64,000 nt of DNA, taken from the NCBI GenBank assembly GCA_031282325.1, contig JAITDY010000057.1, positions 1 through 64,000 of the forward strand. The letters run 5' to 3'. Below the pieces are notes generated by a model. It had not been told where the DNA came from and searched no databases. It saw nothing but the letters and a program-made list of their open reading frames with translations. The stretch comes from Lactobacillaceae bacterium. GTDB taxonomy: Bacteria; Bacillota; Bacilli; Lactobacillales; Lactobacillaceae. The position numbers were made by a program, and so were the translations under genes. Of the stretch, positions 44,242-52,544 are shown piece after piece; position 1 is the stretch's first letter, and each line of letters starts with the position of its first letter.

Positions 44242-45039
44242 TTATTCTTGATCAAGTAGATATTTTGCATCACGTTTCAAACCTTGGCTGGTAAGAATTT
44301 TAGGACCATTTTCGGTAATCACAATCGTATGTTCAAATTGTGCAGACCAACCGCCATCAGCTGTCGTTACTGTCCAACCATCTCCGGCATAATCAGTTTT
44401 TACTTCCCATGTTCCGGTATTAATCATTGGCTCAATCGTTATAGTCATTCCAGATTTTAAACGTAATCCGTGACCGCTAACGCCATAATGCAATACATTT
44501 GGTTCTTCATGCATAGTCGGACCAATTCCATGACCGATATAATCACGAACATCACCAAAGCCATTTTGTCGCTCAGCATAATCTTGAATTGCAAAACCAA
44601 TATCACCCAATCGGTTGCCGACAACCGCTGCATCGATACCTCGATAAAGTGATTCTAAAGCTACATCATATAATTTTTGATGTTCATCACTTAATGTTCC
44701 AACAGCATAGGTCCAAGCTGAATCAGCAATTCCACCATCTTTTTCAACAACTGTATCAACTTTTACCAAATCACCATTTTGCAAAATTAAGCCTTTTCTT
44801 GGAAAACCATGTGCGACTTCATTATTGATACTAACGGTGGTAGCAAATTCAAAACCTTCAAAACCGATTTGACTAGGAATTCCTCCATGATCTTCAATAT
44901 ATTTTCTTGATTGTTTTTCAATTTCCCAAGAATCCAAGCCGGGCTTAATTAAATCGCGAAGCATAATATGCATACCAGCAATAATTTTTCCAGCTTCTGC
45001 CATTTTTTGTATTTCTCGTTCTGATTTTAACGTAATCAT
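44242..45039 (-). CDS. map: Methionine aminopeptidase type I
   Basis: 265 residues. Metal ligands: Asp in DLVKVDTVVEKDGGIADSAWT, His in YIGHGIGPTMHEEP, Glu in TIEPMI and Glu in QFEHTIVI. It removes the initiator Met. A GGAGAAAG site lies inside the end of the preceding gene, and the ATG overlaps that gene's TGA (ATGA), so map is translationally coupled to a glycosyltransferase, an unusual pair. Confidence 0.96.
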   Translation of the reverse strand: MITLKSEREIQKMAEAGKIIAGMHIMLRDLIKPGLDSWEIEKQSRKYIEDHGGIPSQIGFEGFEFATTVSINNEVAHGFPRKGLILQNGDLVKVDTVVEKDGGIADSAWTYAVGTLSDEHQKLYDVALESLYRGIDAAVVGNRLGDIGFAIQDYAERQNGFGDVRDYIGHGIGPTMHEEPNVLHYGVSGHGLRLKSGMTITIEPMINTGTWEVKTDYAGDGWTVTTADGGWSAQFEHTIVITENGPKILTSQGLKRDAKYLLDQE

Positions 45040-45800
45040 TTGCTTTCTCCTTTAATTTTTCTAACTACAAATTTGCCTGCTTTACTTATCCAATTTTGTT
45101 TTTCTTGAAAAACAAAGGGTACCTCAGCATATTTAATATTGTTGTAATTGATCCAGACATCTAATAACAATTCACTAATAAAACCGAGCGAACGGATTTC
45201 ATAATCATCATAATTTGTATAATCAATTTGCTTATAAGTTTCTTCTAAAACATCAAAGAGCCATTTAGAATATTCATCGAAAAGTTTTTTTGGCAAAATA
45301 AACATATTAAAATAATGAGCTTTTGTTCTTTTAAAAACTTTTTCTAATTCAGGATAATAATTTGGATATTTTTTTAAGATTACTTGCGTAGCAATTTCCA
45401 ATGGTTCTTTTTTATGTGCGTGTACATAATGTGAATAATTAGTTTCAATATAATAATTCCTTTGTGTTGGCAAAATTGCATTATTCGAGGCCAAAATTGT
45501 TTCAATTTCTTCCTTCGATAAAATATTATCTAATCCCTTTTTCCCATTTAATGAAAAATAACGGCGATAATGAACTAGGCCGACTGCATCGACATTTTTC
45601 AAATTTTTCCAAGCCCAATATTGTGCAGTTAATTCATTATAATAAGGATTCAAACTAGAAATATTTTTGCCTTGGTTATCTGGCTGGTAGGGTAAATCAA
45701 TCGATGAATTTTGGGCACCTACGAAAATTGGAAGGTATAAATCATCGTCCTTAGGCATCACGTATTTTTTGTGGGTTGCAACTAATATTTTAATATCCAT
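45036..45800 (-). CDS. DUF4422 glycosyltransferase
   Basis: 254 residues; MDIKILVATHKKYVMPKDDDLYLPIFVGAQ, LNPYYNELTAQYWAWKN and VGLVHYRRYFSLNG are hallmarks of the DUF4422 family found in capsule and exopolysaccharide gene sets. It ends with a basic tail (KAGKFVVRKIKGESK) that could touch the membrane. It starts 12 bp after the GT2 gene and is coupled to map. Sugar donor unknown. Confidence 0.85.
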   Translation of the reverse strand: MDIKILVATHKKYVMPKDDDLYLPIFVGAQNSSIDLPYQPDNQGKNISSLNPYYNELTAQYWAWKNLKNVDAVGLVHYRRYFSLNGKKGLDNILSKEEIETILASNNAILPTQRNYYIETNYSHYVHAHKKEPLEIATQVILKKYPNYYPELEKVFKRTKAHYFNMFILPKKLFDEYSKWLFDVLEETYKQIDYTNYDDYEIRSLGFISELLLDVWINYNNIKYAEVPFVFQEKQNWISKAGKFVVRKIKGESK

Positions 45801-45812
45801 AATTTTAATTAA

Positions 45813-46742
45813 TTACTTCATTTCTTTTATTACATACATTGGTCTATTTTTAGTTTCCAAATAAATTGTAGAAATATATCTCCCAATAACACCCAATGAA
45901 AACATTTGGAGGCCAGCAAAAAACATTAAAATGGAAATTAAAGAAGCCCATCCAAATTGAGAATAAACACCAATCATTCTCCTAGCAATAACTGCGATAA
46001 TCCCAATAAATCCTACTACCGTAGAAATAAAACCTAATAAGGATACGATGGTTAACGGTACTGTTGAAAAATTTACGATTCCATCAATTGCATATTTAAA
46101 AAGTTTCCAGAAATTCCACTTGGTTTGTCCTTTTTTTCGATTAATATTTTCGTAATAAATGTAATCTGTTTTAAAGCCAATCCAATTAAAAATGCCTTTA
46201 GAAAATCGTTGTTTTTCTGGCATGCTTAAAATCGCGTCTGCCATTTGACGGCTGATGATTCTAAAATCACGCGCTCCCGGTATCAACTTCACTTGACTCA
46301 TTTTAGAAAAAAGTTGATAAAAAAGATTACTAAAAAAAGAAGTAATTGCTTTTTCACCTTTGCGGTTGGCTCGGGCAGTTGCCACAGAATCAAAACCACC
46401 CTTTTCCATTTTTAAAATCATTTCGGGAATTAAGGTTGGCGGATCTTGCAAATCAACATCCATAAAAATCAGATAATCATATTCGCGGGTATTGTCTAGA
46501 CCGGCATAAATTGCTGCTTCTTTTCCAAAATTGCGCGAAAAAGAAACAAAATGAACATCAGGATCTTTTATTTTTTTAATTTCAGTTAGAGTTTGGTCAG
46601 TAGAGCCATCATCAATAAACAAAATATCAAACTTATATTTTTGAGAAATTTCTTTAAGGGCTTCACGAGTAACTTTTAAAAAACCTGCAATATTTTCAGA
46701 TTCATTATAAGAAGGAACTATAATTGATACTTTTTTAACCAT
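45813..46742 (-). CDS. Membrane-bound family 2 glycosyltransferase (GtrB/CsbB-like)
   Basis: 309 residues. GT-A domain 1-220 with IIVPSYNESENI, FIDDGSTDQT, FSRNFGKEAAIYAGL, and the DVDLQDPP metal site; then two membrane helices at about 232-262 and 270-295. Such enzymes load glucose, GlcNAc or mannose onto undecaprenyl phosphate for wall or teichoic-acid decoration. No flippase (GtrA) or acceptor transferase is adjacent. No ribosome site except GGGAA very near; TAAAAT (46749-46754, minus strand) ends 6 bp before the ATG. Confidence 0.9.
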   Translation of the reverse strand: MVKKVSIIVPSYNESENIAGFLKVTREALKEISQKYKFDILFIDDGSTDQTLTEIKKIKDPDVHFVSFSRNFGKEAAIYAGLDNTREYDYLIFMDVDLQDPPTLIPEMILKMEKGGFDSVATARANRKGEKAITSFFSNLFYQLFSKMSQVKLIPGARDFRIISRQMADAILSMPEKQRFSKGIFNWIGFKTDYIYYENINRKKGQTKWNFWKLFKYAIDGIVNFSTVPLTIVSLLGFISTVVGFIGIIAVIARRMIGVYSQFGWASLISILMFFAGLQMFSLGVIGRYISTIYLETKNRPMYVIKEMK

Positions 46743-46770
46743 ATTCCCATTTTACCGTTTATCTGTTTTT

Positions 46771-46800
46771 TTGTGGTCTTATTTTTTATTGTCTTATAAT
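46771..46800 (+). promoter_or_regulatory. Promoter of the YoaK-like gene
   Basis: TTGTGG (46771-46776), 18 bp, TATAAT (46795-46800), 44 bp before an ATG that has an AAAAGGAAAAG ribosome site. Confidence 0.65.
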
Positions 46801-46844
46801 AAAGAATATTATTTTAATTTAAAGCAGAAAAGGAAAAGTATTCA

Positions 46845-47528
46845 ATGTTAAAAATAAATAAAGAAAACGAAAAATATTTAGCTCAAGAAACATTACCAGC
46901 CATTATTCTTCTAACCCTAAATTCTGGTTTTATTGATGGAAATACTTTTTTATATAATAATCAACGTTTTGGTGGCATGCAAACTGGTAATGTAATCCAA
47001 GCTGGATTGCATATTGCAAAACATCAATTTGGAACTGCAATGAGTTTCTTATTCCCATTTTTTGCTTTTATTTTAGGTATTTTCTTAAGCACTATTATCA
47101 GGCATCTCTATAAAAATCATAGTTTTTTGGTTTTCGAACAAATTAGCTTAACCATCCAAATAATTGGTATTTTAATAATGGCATTTGTAGAAAAGAAAAT
47201 CCCAGATACGCTTCAGGTTTCTGGCCTGTCATTTTTTATGGCTCTACAAGCAGATTCTTTTTCTAAATTACATGGTGGAGGTATTGCAACTGTTTTTACA
47301 ACCGGTAACACAAAAACCTTCGCTGCCAATATTATGAATGGATTTTTGCATAAATCTTCAGCTAATTTTATTGCAGCCTTAAAGGTATTACTAGTAATTT
47401 TCGGATTTTTTATTGGCGCAATCGGAGCAGAACTAATCCATTCTTCCTTTGGAGATATTTCCTTATTTGTTTCTCCGATTTTATTAATTGCTGTTTTAGG
47501 CCATATTACTTTTCATCGAAATAAATAA
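46845..47528 (+). CDS. YoaK/DUF1275-family membrane protein
   Basis: 227 residues, six predicted helices. The stretches SGFIDGNTFLYNNQRFGGMQTGNVIQAG and ALQADSFSKLHGGGIATVFTTGNTKTF match the two conserved TGN blocks of DUF1275. Role unknown; sometimes called a small-molecule transporter. It stands alone between divergent and convergent neighbours, with its own promoter. Confidence 0.85.
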   Translation: MLKINKENEKYLAQETLPAIILLTLNSGFIDGNTFLYNNQRFGGMQTGNVIQAGLHIAKHQFGTAMSFLFPFFAFILGIFLSTIIRHLYKNHSFLVFEQISLTIQIIGILIMAFVEKKIPDTLQVSGLSFFMALQADSFSKLHGGGIATVFTTGNTKTFAANIMNGFLHKSSANFIAALKVLLVIFGFFIGAIGAELIHSSFGDISLFVSPILLIAVLGHITFHRNK

Positions 47529-47553
47529 GCAACATAAAATTCATCAAGATTTT

Positions 47554-48270
47554 TTATTTAAATCCATTTTGTTCTAAATGGATATGGTAACGCGTGCCCA
47601 CATAATAAGTACGGACAAATTCAAAGGGCCGTTGCGAGGGATTAGATGTGATTTGCGTTAAATATAGAATCGGATCGCCTACTTTAATACCTAAAATTTC
47701 AGCCACTTTTCGATCAGCTATAGTTGCATTAAAATCTTGGACAGCCTTAGCGTTGCTTACTGGGTATCCGTGATTTTCCAAAGCTTGATATAAAGACTTC
47801 CTAAATTCTTCGGTTTTAATTTTACCAACTATTCTTTCTGGCAAAAAAGCAATTTCATAAGCGATTGGCTCTCCGTCCCCCAAGCGTAATCTTTCTAAAA
47901 TAATAATTTCTTCATTAGCCTCTAACTTTAAGGCTTTAATAATCGTTGGTGTCGGCTTTTCTCTTTTATAACTGATAAATTGAGTACTAGCCGTAATTCC
48001 TGATTGAATCATTAATTGCGAAAAACTAGTAACACCTCTTAAATTTTCAGTCACCGGTTTTTCTTTGACATACGAACCAGAACCAGTTCGTTTTTCTAAA
48101 ATACCATCCGTTACTAGAGTATTTAAGGCTTGCCTTAAAGTCATTCGAGAAACTTGGTATTCTTCAGATAATTCTCTTTCAGAAGGTAATCGGCTACCAT
48201 TTTTAAATTCACCATCTTCAATTCGCTTTTTAAGATCATCACGAATTTGGATAAAAATTGGCGAACGCAT
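47554..48270 (-). CDS. nagR: GntR-family regulator of amino-sugar use (NagR/YvoA-like)
   Basis: 238 residues: winged helix (1-72, RIEDGEFKNGSRLPSERELSEEYQVSRMTLRQAL) and UTRA effector domain (about 90-232). Its start directly abuts the nagA stop on the same strand. NagR-type regulators bind glucosamine-6-phosphate or GlcNAc-6-phosphate and repress nag genes; the neighbour makes this likely here. Confidence 0.88.
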   Translation of the reverse strand: MRSPIFIQIRDDLKKRIEDGEFKNGSRLPSERELSEEYQVSRMTLRQALNTLVTDGILEKRTGSGSYVKEKPVTENLRGVTSFSQLMIQSGITASTQFISYKREKPTPTIIKALKLEANEEIIILERLRLGDGEPIAYEIAFLPERIVGKIKTEEFRKSLYQALENHGYPVSNAKAVQDFNATIADRKVAEILGIKVGDPILYLTQITSNPSQRPFEFVRTYYVGTRYHIHLEQNGFK

Positions 48271-49394
48271 TAAATATTTTCTCCGTCTAAATAATTTTCA
48301 ATTAATTCTCCATTATTAGACATCAGATTAAAATTAGCTCTCTTATTATTTTCAATCGTGCCAACATCATTTAAATGAAACTCTGTTGCTTGGTTTACTG
48401 AAGACACAATTACTGCTTGTTCAATACTGTAACCAGCAAATTTTTGGATATTATTAAATCCGTCAATAAAACGTAAAACACTACCAGCCAAGTGTCCATC
48501 ATCTAAACGCGCTTGTCCATTTTTAACTGTTACTTTTTGTCCGCCCAATTCAGAAACTCCATCTCCTAATCCCTTGGAGCGCATCGCATCGGTAATGATT
48601 TCGATATGAGAAATATCTTTAGCCCGTGTTGTTAATTTAATAATTTCTGGTGCCACGTGAATACCATCTAGAATAATCTCAACATTTGCATCGGTTAATA
48701 GGCCAAAACCACTAACCCCGGGTTCTCTACTAGTGACTTGAGTTTGACGATTATATAAATGCGTAATATGACTAACTTGAGTTTGCTCTAAGTGTTTGTA
48801 ATTATCATTAGAATGCCCTGCGCTACCAACAATATTCAAATCATTTAGCGTTTTTTCAAAATTCTTGTCGGTCACCATTTCTGGAGCAAAAGTAATCAAT
48901 CGAATATTATTCCCAGATAACTCTTGTAACTCTCTAATTAAATTTGAATCAGCAGGAATAACATATTCCTTAGGTTGAGCTCCATTCATTTCAGGATTAA
49001 TAAAGGGACCTTCCAAATGCACTCCTACGGCAATTGGATTTTGCTCAATTACTTTTTTAGCAACTATTAATGCCTTTTTAATTTCTTCAATATTTTGCGT
49101 AATTGTAGTTAAAAAAACGCTGGTAACACCTTCACTCCGCATTTTATTTAGCATTAAATTTATTTTATTAACATCACTGTCCATCGTATCAATTCCATAT
49201 CCACCATGGACATGAACATCAATAAAACCCGGGACTAAAAAATCAGCATCTGTTTTTAAAATTTCATCATCAATTTCTTTTTTATATTCACTTTGATCTC
49301 CAACAGATAAAATTGTTTTATTGAAGCGAATATAGCCATTCTCAATTACTTTTTTGCCAGTATAGATTTTAATATTAGAGATTACCTTATTCAT
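48270..49394 (-). CDS. nagA: N-acetylglucosamine-6-phosphate deacetylase
   Basis: 374 residues. Metal/substrate residues: DVHVHGGYGIDTMD, GVHLEGPFINPEMNGAQ (catalytic-site Glu), GSAGHSND, ITHLYNRQ, and ITDAMRSKGLGDG (catalytic Asp). HLYNRQ differs from the usual HLFNAM. It splits acetate from GlcNAc-6-P before glucosamine-6-P isomerisation. No ribosome binding site: TATAAT (49401-49406) ends 6 bp before the ATG. Confidence 0.93.
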   Translation of the reverse strand: MNKVISNIKIYTGKKVIENGYIRFNKTILSVGDQSEYKKEIDDEILKTDADFLVPGFIDVHVHGGYGIDTMDSDVNKINLMLNKMRSEGVTSVFLTTITQNIEEIKKALIVAKKVIEQNPIAVGVHLEGPFINPEMNGAQPKEYVIPADSNLIRELQELSGNNIRLITFAPEMVTDKNFEKTLNDLNIVGSAGHSNDNYKHLEQTQVSHITHLYNRQTQVTSREPGVSGFGLLTDANVEIILDGIHVAPEIIKLTTRAKDISHIEIITDAMRSKGLGDGVSELGGQKVTVKNGQARLDDGHLAGSVLRFIDGFNNIQKFAGYSIEQAVIVSSVNQATEFHLNDVGTIENNKRANFNLMSNNGELIENYLDGENI

Positions 49395-49400
49395 AACTTT

Positions 49401-49406
49401 ATTATA
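49401..49406 (-). promoter_or_regulatory. -10 hexamer TATAAT, 6 bp before the nagA ATG
   Basis: Perfect consensus on the minus strand beside the terminator of the upstream FAD-oxidase gene; no Shine-Dalgarno follows it. Confidence 0.5.
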
Positions 49407-49409
49407 GAA

Positions 49410-49436
49410 TAAAAAAGGCCAATTTAAGATTGGTCT
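49410..49436 (-). terminator. Terminator of the FAD-linked oxidase gene
   Basis: On the minus strand AGACCAAT and ATTGGCCT pair around CTTAA, followed by TTTTT. Confidence 0.75.
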
Positions 49437-49444
49437 AATAAGAT

Positions 49445-50845
49445 TTATAAAATTTTAACTCCCGGGTTTAATAAATTCATTGGGTCTAAAAGCGATTTAA
49501 TTTGATGTTGCAAATAATCACCTTCAAATCCATTTTGAGCATAATTCCATTCGTTCTTTTGTGTTCCAACAGCATGTTCTCCAGAAATAACTCCGCCTAG
49601 TTCTAAAGTTTTATTAAAAATATCTTTAATAGCATCATTAATAGCGATCGGCGTTTGTTTTTCATTAATATCCCAGACAAAGCTAGGATGAACATTTCCA
49701 TCACCAGCATGTCCAGCTACATAAATTTTTAAATTATATTTTTTTGCGATATCACTAATATAGTCCATCATTTCGGCCATTTTTGATAAGGGTAAAGACA
49801 TATCTTCCATCACATGATTATTACCTTTAAAAATAGCCGGTAGCATATCATTTCTTAATTTAAATAGTTCTGAAGCATGTTTAGGATCGGAACTAATATC
49901 TATATTAGTTGCTCCAAAATCTTGTAATATGGAATTTACTTTATTTTCAATTTCTGGACTTGTAAAATCTAAACGAAAAATTAGCATAGCTGCATTATCT
50001 TTTGAATAATTAGTTGATTCATATTCATCTAATTTTTGAACCGTAGCGGCATCAAGTGCTTCTAAAACCGTTGGATACACTCCTGAAGAACGTAATGTTC
50101 CAGTCGCTTTAGTCAATTCAGTCATATTTTTAAAATTGGCTATCCCAACTAAAGGAGTTCCTAATGGAATTGGTAAAATTTTTACTGTGATTTCAACAAT
50201 AATTCCCAGTGTTCCTTCAGAACCAACAAACAAGTGCGTTAAATCATACGAAAAAGCTTGTTTGAGCGTCCGTCCGCCTAATTCAATTACGCGTCCATCC
50301 ATTAAAACTACTTTCATCCCTAAAACCTGATCTTTTGTAACACCATATCTCACTGATTGCATTCCACCAGCGTTAGTAGATACATTTCCGCCAATAGAAG
50401 AAATATTTTTTGAGCCGGGATCTGGAGCATAGAAAAATCCGTATTTAGAAACTGCCTTATCTAAATCACCGTTGATAACGCCGGCCTGTACTCGAGCAAT
50501 CCCATCTTCTGGATTAATTTCTAAAATCTGATTCATTTCAGCAAGTGATAAAACAATTGAATCATTTTGGCCACGAGATCCACCGACCACAGAAGTATTG
50601 GTGTCTTTAGTAATGATAGGGGTATGAAATTGTCTGGCAACTTTTACTACAGCTAAAATATCTTCAATACTTTTGGCTAAAACAATTGCAATCGGCAATT
50701 GCACTTCCTCATTTGAACTTTTCGGATTATTACTATAATCAAATAAGCTTTGTTTGTCGAAAAGAACTTTTCCATCTTTAACGCTAGTTTGCAATGCATT
50801 TAAGATATCTTGATTGTCGTAAGCAGGAAATTTAGTTTTAATCAT
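49445..50845 (-). CDS. FAD-linked oxidase, GlcD/D-lactate dehydrogenase type
   Basis: 466 residues. FAD_binding_4 domain (about 45-185) with NTSVVGGSRGQNDSIVLSL and PDPGSKNISSIGGNVSTNAGGMQSVRYG, then FAD-oxidase C-terminal domain with VAGHAGDGNVHPSF and SGEHAVGTQK, all typical of D-lactate/glycolate oxidases. No Fe-S partner subunit is adjacent, so it acts alone or with quinone/acceptor unknown. GAGG lies about 11 bp before the ATG. Substrate D-2-hydroxy acid, not fixed. Confidence 0.88.
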   Translation of the reverse strand: MIKTKFPAYDNQDILNALQTSVKDGKVLFDKQSLFDYSNNPKSSNEEVQLPIAIVLAKSIEDILAVVKVARQFHTPIITKDTNTSVVGGSRGQNDSIVLSLAEMNQILEINPEDGIARVQAGVINGDLDKAVSKYGFFYAPDPGSKNISSIGGNVSTNAGGMQSVRYGVTKDQVLGMKVVLMDGRVIELGGRTLKQAFSYDLTHLFVGSEGTLGIIVEITVKILPIPLGTPLVGIANFKNMTELTKATGTLRSSGVYPTVLEALDAATVQKLDEYESTNYSKDNAAMLIFRLDFTSPEIENKVNSILQDFGATNIDISSDPKHASELFKLRNDMLPAIFKGNNHVMEDMSLPLSKMAEMMDYISDIAKKYNLKIYVAGHAGDGNVHPSFVWDINEKQTPIAINDAIKDIFNKTLELGGVISGEHAVGTQKNEWNYAQNGFEGDYLQHQIKSLLDPMNLLNPGVKIL

Positions 50846-50905
50846 TTTTACATTTACCTCACTTTTAATTTTAATACGCCAATGCTTTTTTATTTTTTTA
50901 TTCTG

Positions 50906-50914
50906 TGTTATAGT
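50906..50914 (+). promoter_or_regulatory. Extended -10 promoter before the cystine-importer leader
   Basis: TGTTATAGT: TG at 50906-50907 and TATAGT at 50909-50914. The transcript should start around 50921, next to the leader-peptide ATG at 50923. Confidence 0.55.
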
Positions 50915-50922
50915 TTATTTTG

Positions 50923-50973
50923 ATGTTTTTAATTAATCATAAAAATAGATATTGTGAAACCCGTGCTTTATAG
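50923..50973 (+). CDS. Cysteine-containing leader peptide of the cystine-type importer
   Basis: 16 codons, MFLINHKNRYCETRAL, then TAG at 50971-50973. The Cys codon is at 50953-50955. The last codons and stop lie inside the 5' arm of an antiterminator stem. The ATG is about 2 nt after the expected transcription start and has no Shine-Dalgarno, so it is leaderless. A ribosome paused at Cys would leave the antiterminator arm free; a ribosome that reaches the stop would cover it. This matches the likely substrate of the downstream transporter. Translation is not proven. Confidence 0.6.
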   Translation: MFLINHKNRYCETRAL

Positions 50974-51050
50974 CCGGATATTTTGCATATCTACTTTTCT
51001 ATAAAGCACCTTTTAAGAAGCGATTTAGTTTATTAAAAGGTGCTTTTTTA
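50963..51050 (+). promoter_or_regulatory. Attenuator with mutually exclusive antiterminator and terminator stems
   Basis: Antiterminator: GTGCTTTATAG (50963-50973) pairs perfectly with CTATAAAGCAC (50999-51009). Terminator: AAAGCACCTTTTAA (51003-51016) pairs perfectly over 14 bp with TTAAAAGGTGCTTT (51033-51046), followed by TTT. The two share 51003-51009, so only one can form. In addition TAGATAT (50946-50952) can pair with ATATCTA (50987-50993) inside the loop, a pseudoknot that leaves a small-molecule riboswitch as an alternative reading. Confidence 0.85.
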
Positions 51051-51073
51051 TTTAAATTTTTTAGGAGAAAAAA

Positions 51074-51856
51074 ATGAAGAAACAATTATTTATAATCGGG
51101 AGCATTATTTTATTAGGAATCAGTATTTTATCGCCAGTTATTGCAAATGCTTCAACTGATAATTATTTAGTGAAGAAAAATAAACTAGTGATTGGAATGG
51201 AAGGATCTTACGCTCCTTTTGGATACCGAAACAAAAAAGGAAAATTAACTGGTTTTGAAGTGGAAATTGCCAAGTTATTAGCAAAAAAATTAAATTTAAA
51301 ACCAGAATTTAAATTAACTAAATTTGATTCTTTAACAATTGGTTTAAACTCACATAATTTTGATATTGTTTTAAATAATATGGGATACAGCAAAGAACGT
51401 GGGCAGGAATTTTTATTTTCAAAAACTTATTTGTATTCTAGAACGGTGGCTATTCACACAAAAAAAGTCAAAATAAATTCGCTGAAAGATATTAAAAATA
51501 AAAAAATGGCCCAATCTACTGCTTCTAATTATGGACAAATGGCAATAAAAGCAGGTGGAAAAATTGTAAGCGTTACTGGTTTTGCTGAAGAATTAAATTT
51601 AATTGCTAGTGGCCGAGCAGACGGAAGTATTAACGATCTTGGTGCATTCTCGATTTGGAAAAAAGAAAATAAAAATAATCTATTAGTAGCTACCGATCTA
51701 AAAGATGTGAAAGCTGAGGGCGTTTATGCACTGATTAATAAAAAAGAAATTAAACTTCAACAAAAAATTGACGATACTCTAATGACCTTAAAAAAAGATG
51801 GAACTTTAAAAAAGCTCTCGATTAAATATTTTGGAATGGATTTAACTGAACAATGA
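51074..51856 (+). CDS. Cystine-type amino-acid-binding protein without lipobox
   Basis: 260 residues, SBP family 3. Signal peptide 1-26 with likely cleavage after VIANA and no cysteine, so not a lipoprotein; once cleaved it has no visible anchor. GMEGSYAPFGYRNKKGKLTGFEVEIAKLLAKKL, GLNSHNFDIVLNNMGYSKERG, AQSTASNYGQ and GRADGSINDLGAF resemble TcyA/TcyJ cystine receptors. A GGAG site precedes the ATG. It overlaps the permease by 4 bp. The substrate assignment rests on similarity by eye plus the Cys leader. Confidence 0.8.
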   Translation: MKKQLFIIGSIILLGISILSPVIANASTDNYLVKKNKLVIGMEGSYAPFGYRNKKGKLTGFEVEIAKLLAKKLNLKPEFKLTKFDSLTIGLNSHNFDIVLNNMGYSKERGQEFLFSKTYLYSRTVAIHTKKVKINSLKDIKNKKMAQSTASNYGQMAIKAGGKIVSVTGFAEELNLIASGRADGSINDLGAFSIWKKENKNNLLVATDLKDVKAEGVYALINKKEIKLQQKIDDTLMTLKKDGTLKKLSIKYFGMDLTEQ

Positions 51857-52521
51857 TTTCTTTTTTAAGTGATTTAAAATTGTATTTACCGCAACTTTTT
51901 TTAAAAGCCCTTACCGTTGCATTACCGCTAACAGTTATTAGTTTTATTATTGGATTAATTTTAGCGACGGTTTCAGCGATTATTTTTACACTTCCCAAAG
52001 CAAATAAAATTTTGAATTTCTTAAAAAGTTTTTTAAATTTTTATGTTTGGTTTTTTCGTTCAACACCGTTATTGGTTCAACTTTATATTGCTTTTTTTGG
52101 TTTAAAAGGAATTTTTGCAAATGCTTGGATCGCAGGAATTATTGTACTGTCTTTAAATATTGGTGCCTATGTCAGCCAAAATATCAAAGGTGCCATTTTA
52201 TCAGTTTCGAAAAATCAATTTGAAAGCGCCATAGCAACTGGCTTAACAGTTTCACAAAGCTATAAATATGTAATTTTACCCTTAGCTCTACCGGCAGCGA
52301 TTCCTGCTTTAGGTAATTCATTTATTTCACTTTTCAAAGATACTTCATTAATTAGTGCAATCACGATCATCGATCCATTTTTATATGCCCAACAAATTTC
52401 TGGTCAAAATTTCCATACTTTAAATTTATATTTGTTAACAGCTATCATGTACGCGTTTTTTTCAACAATATTTGCTTATCTGCAGTCAGTGACTGAAAAA
52501 CATTTTTCTATTATTCATTAA
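51853..52521 (+). CDS. Cystine-type ABC transporter permease
   Basis: 222 residues, about five helices, with FRSTPLLVQLYIAFFGL and the coupling loop ESAIATGLTVSQSYKYVILPLALPAAIP. No ATPase gene follows, although this family nearly always has one next to it; an ATPase encoded elsewhere (possibly GlnQ at 22440) must serve it. The next gene lies on the other strand. Confidence 0.9.
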   Translation: MISFLSDLKLYLPQLFLKALTVALPLTVISFIIGLILATVSAIIFTLPKANKILNFLKSFLNFYVWFFRSTPLLVQLYIAFFGLKGIFANAWIAGIIVLSLNIGAYVSQNIKGAILSVSKNQFESAIATGLTVSQSYKYVILPLALPAAIPALGNSFISLFKDTSLISAITIIDPFLYAQQISGQNFHTLNLYLLTAIMYAFFSTIFAYLQSVTEKHFSIIH

Positions 52522-52544
52522 TTGCAAGAAAATATGATGCAAAT

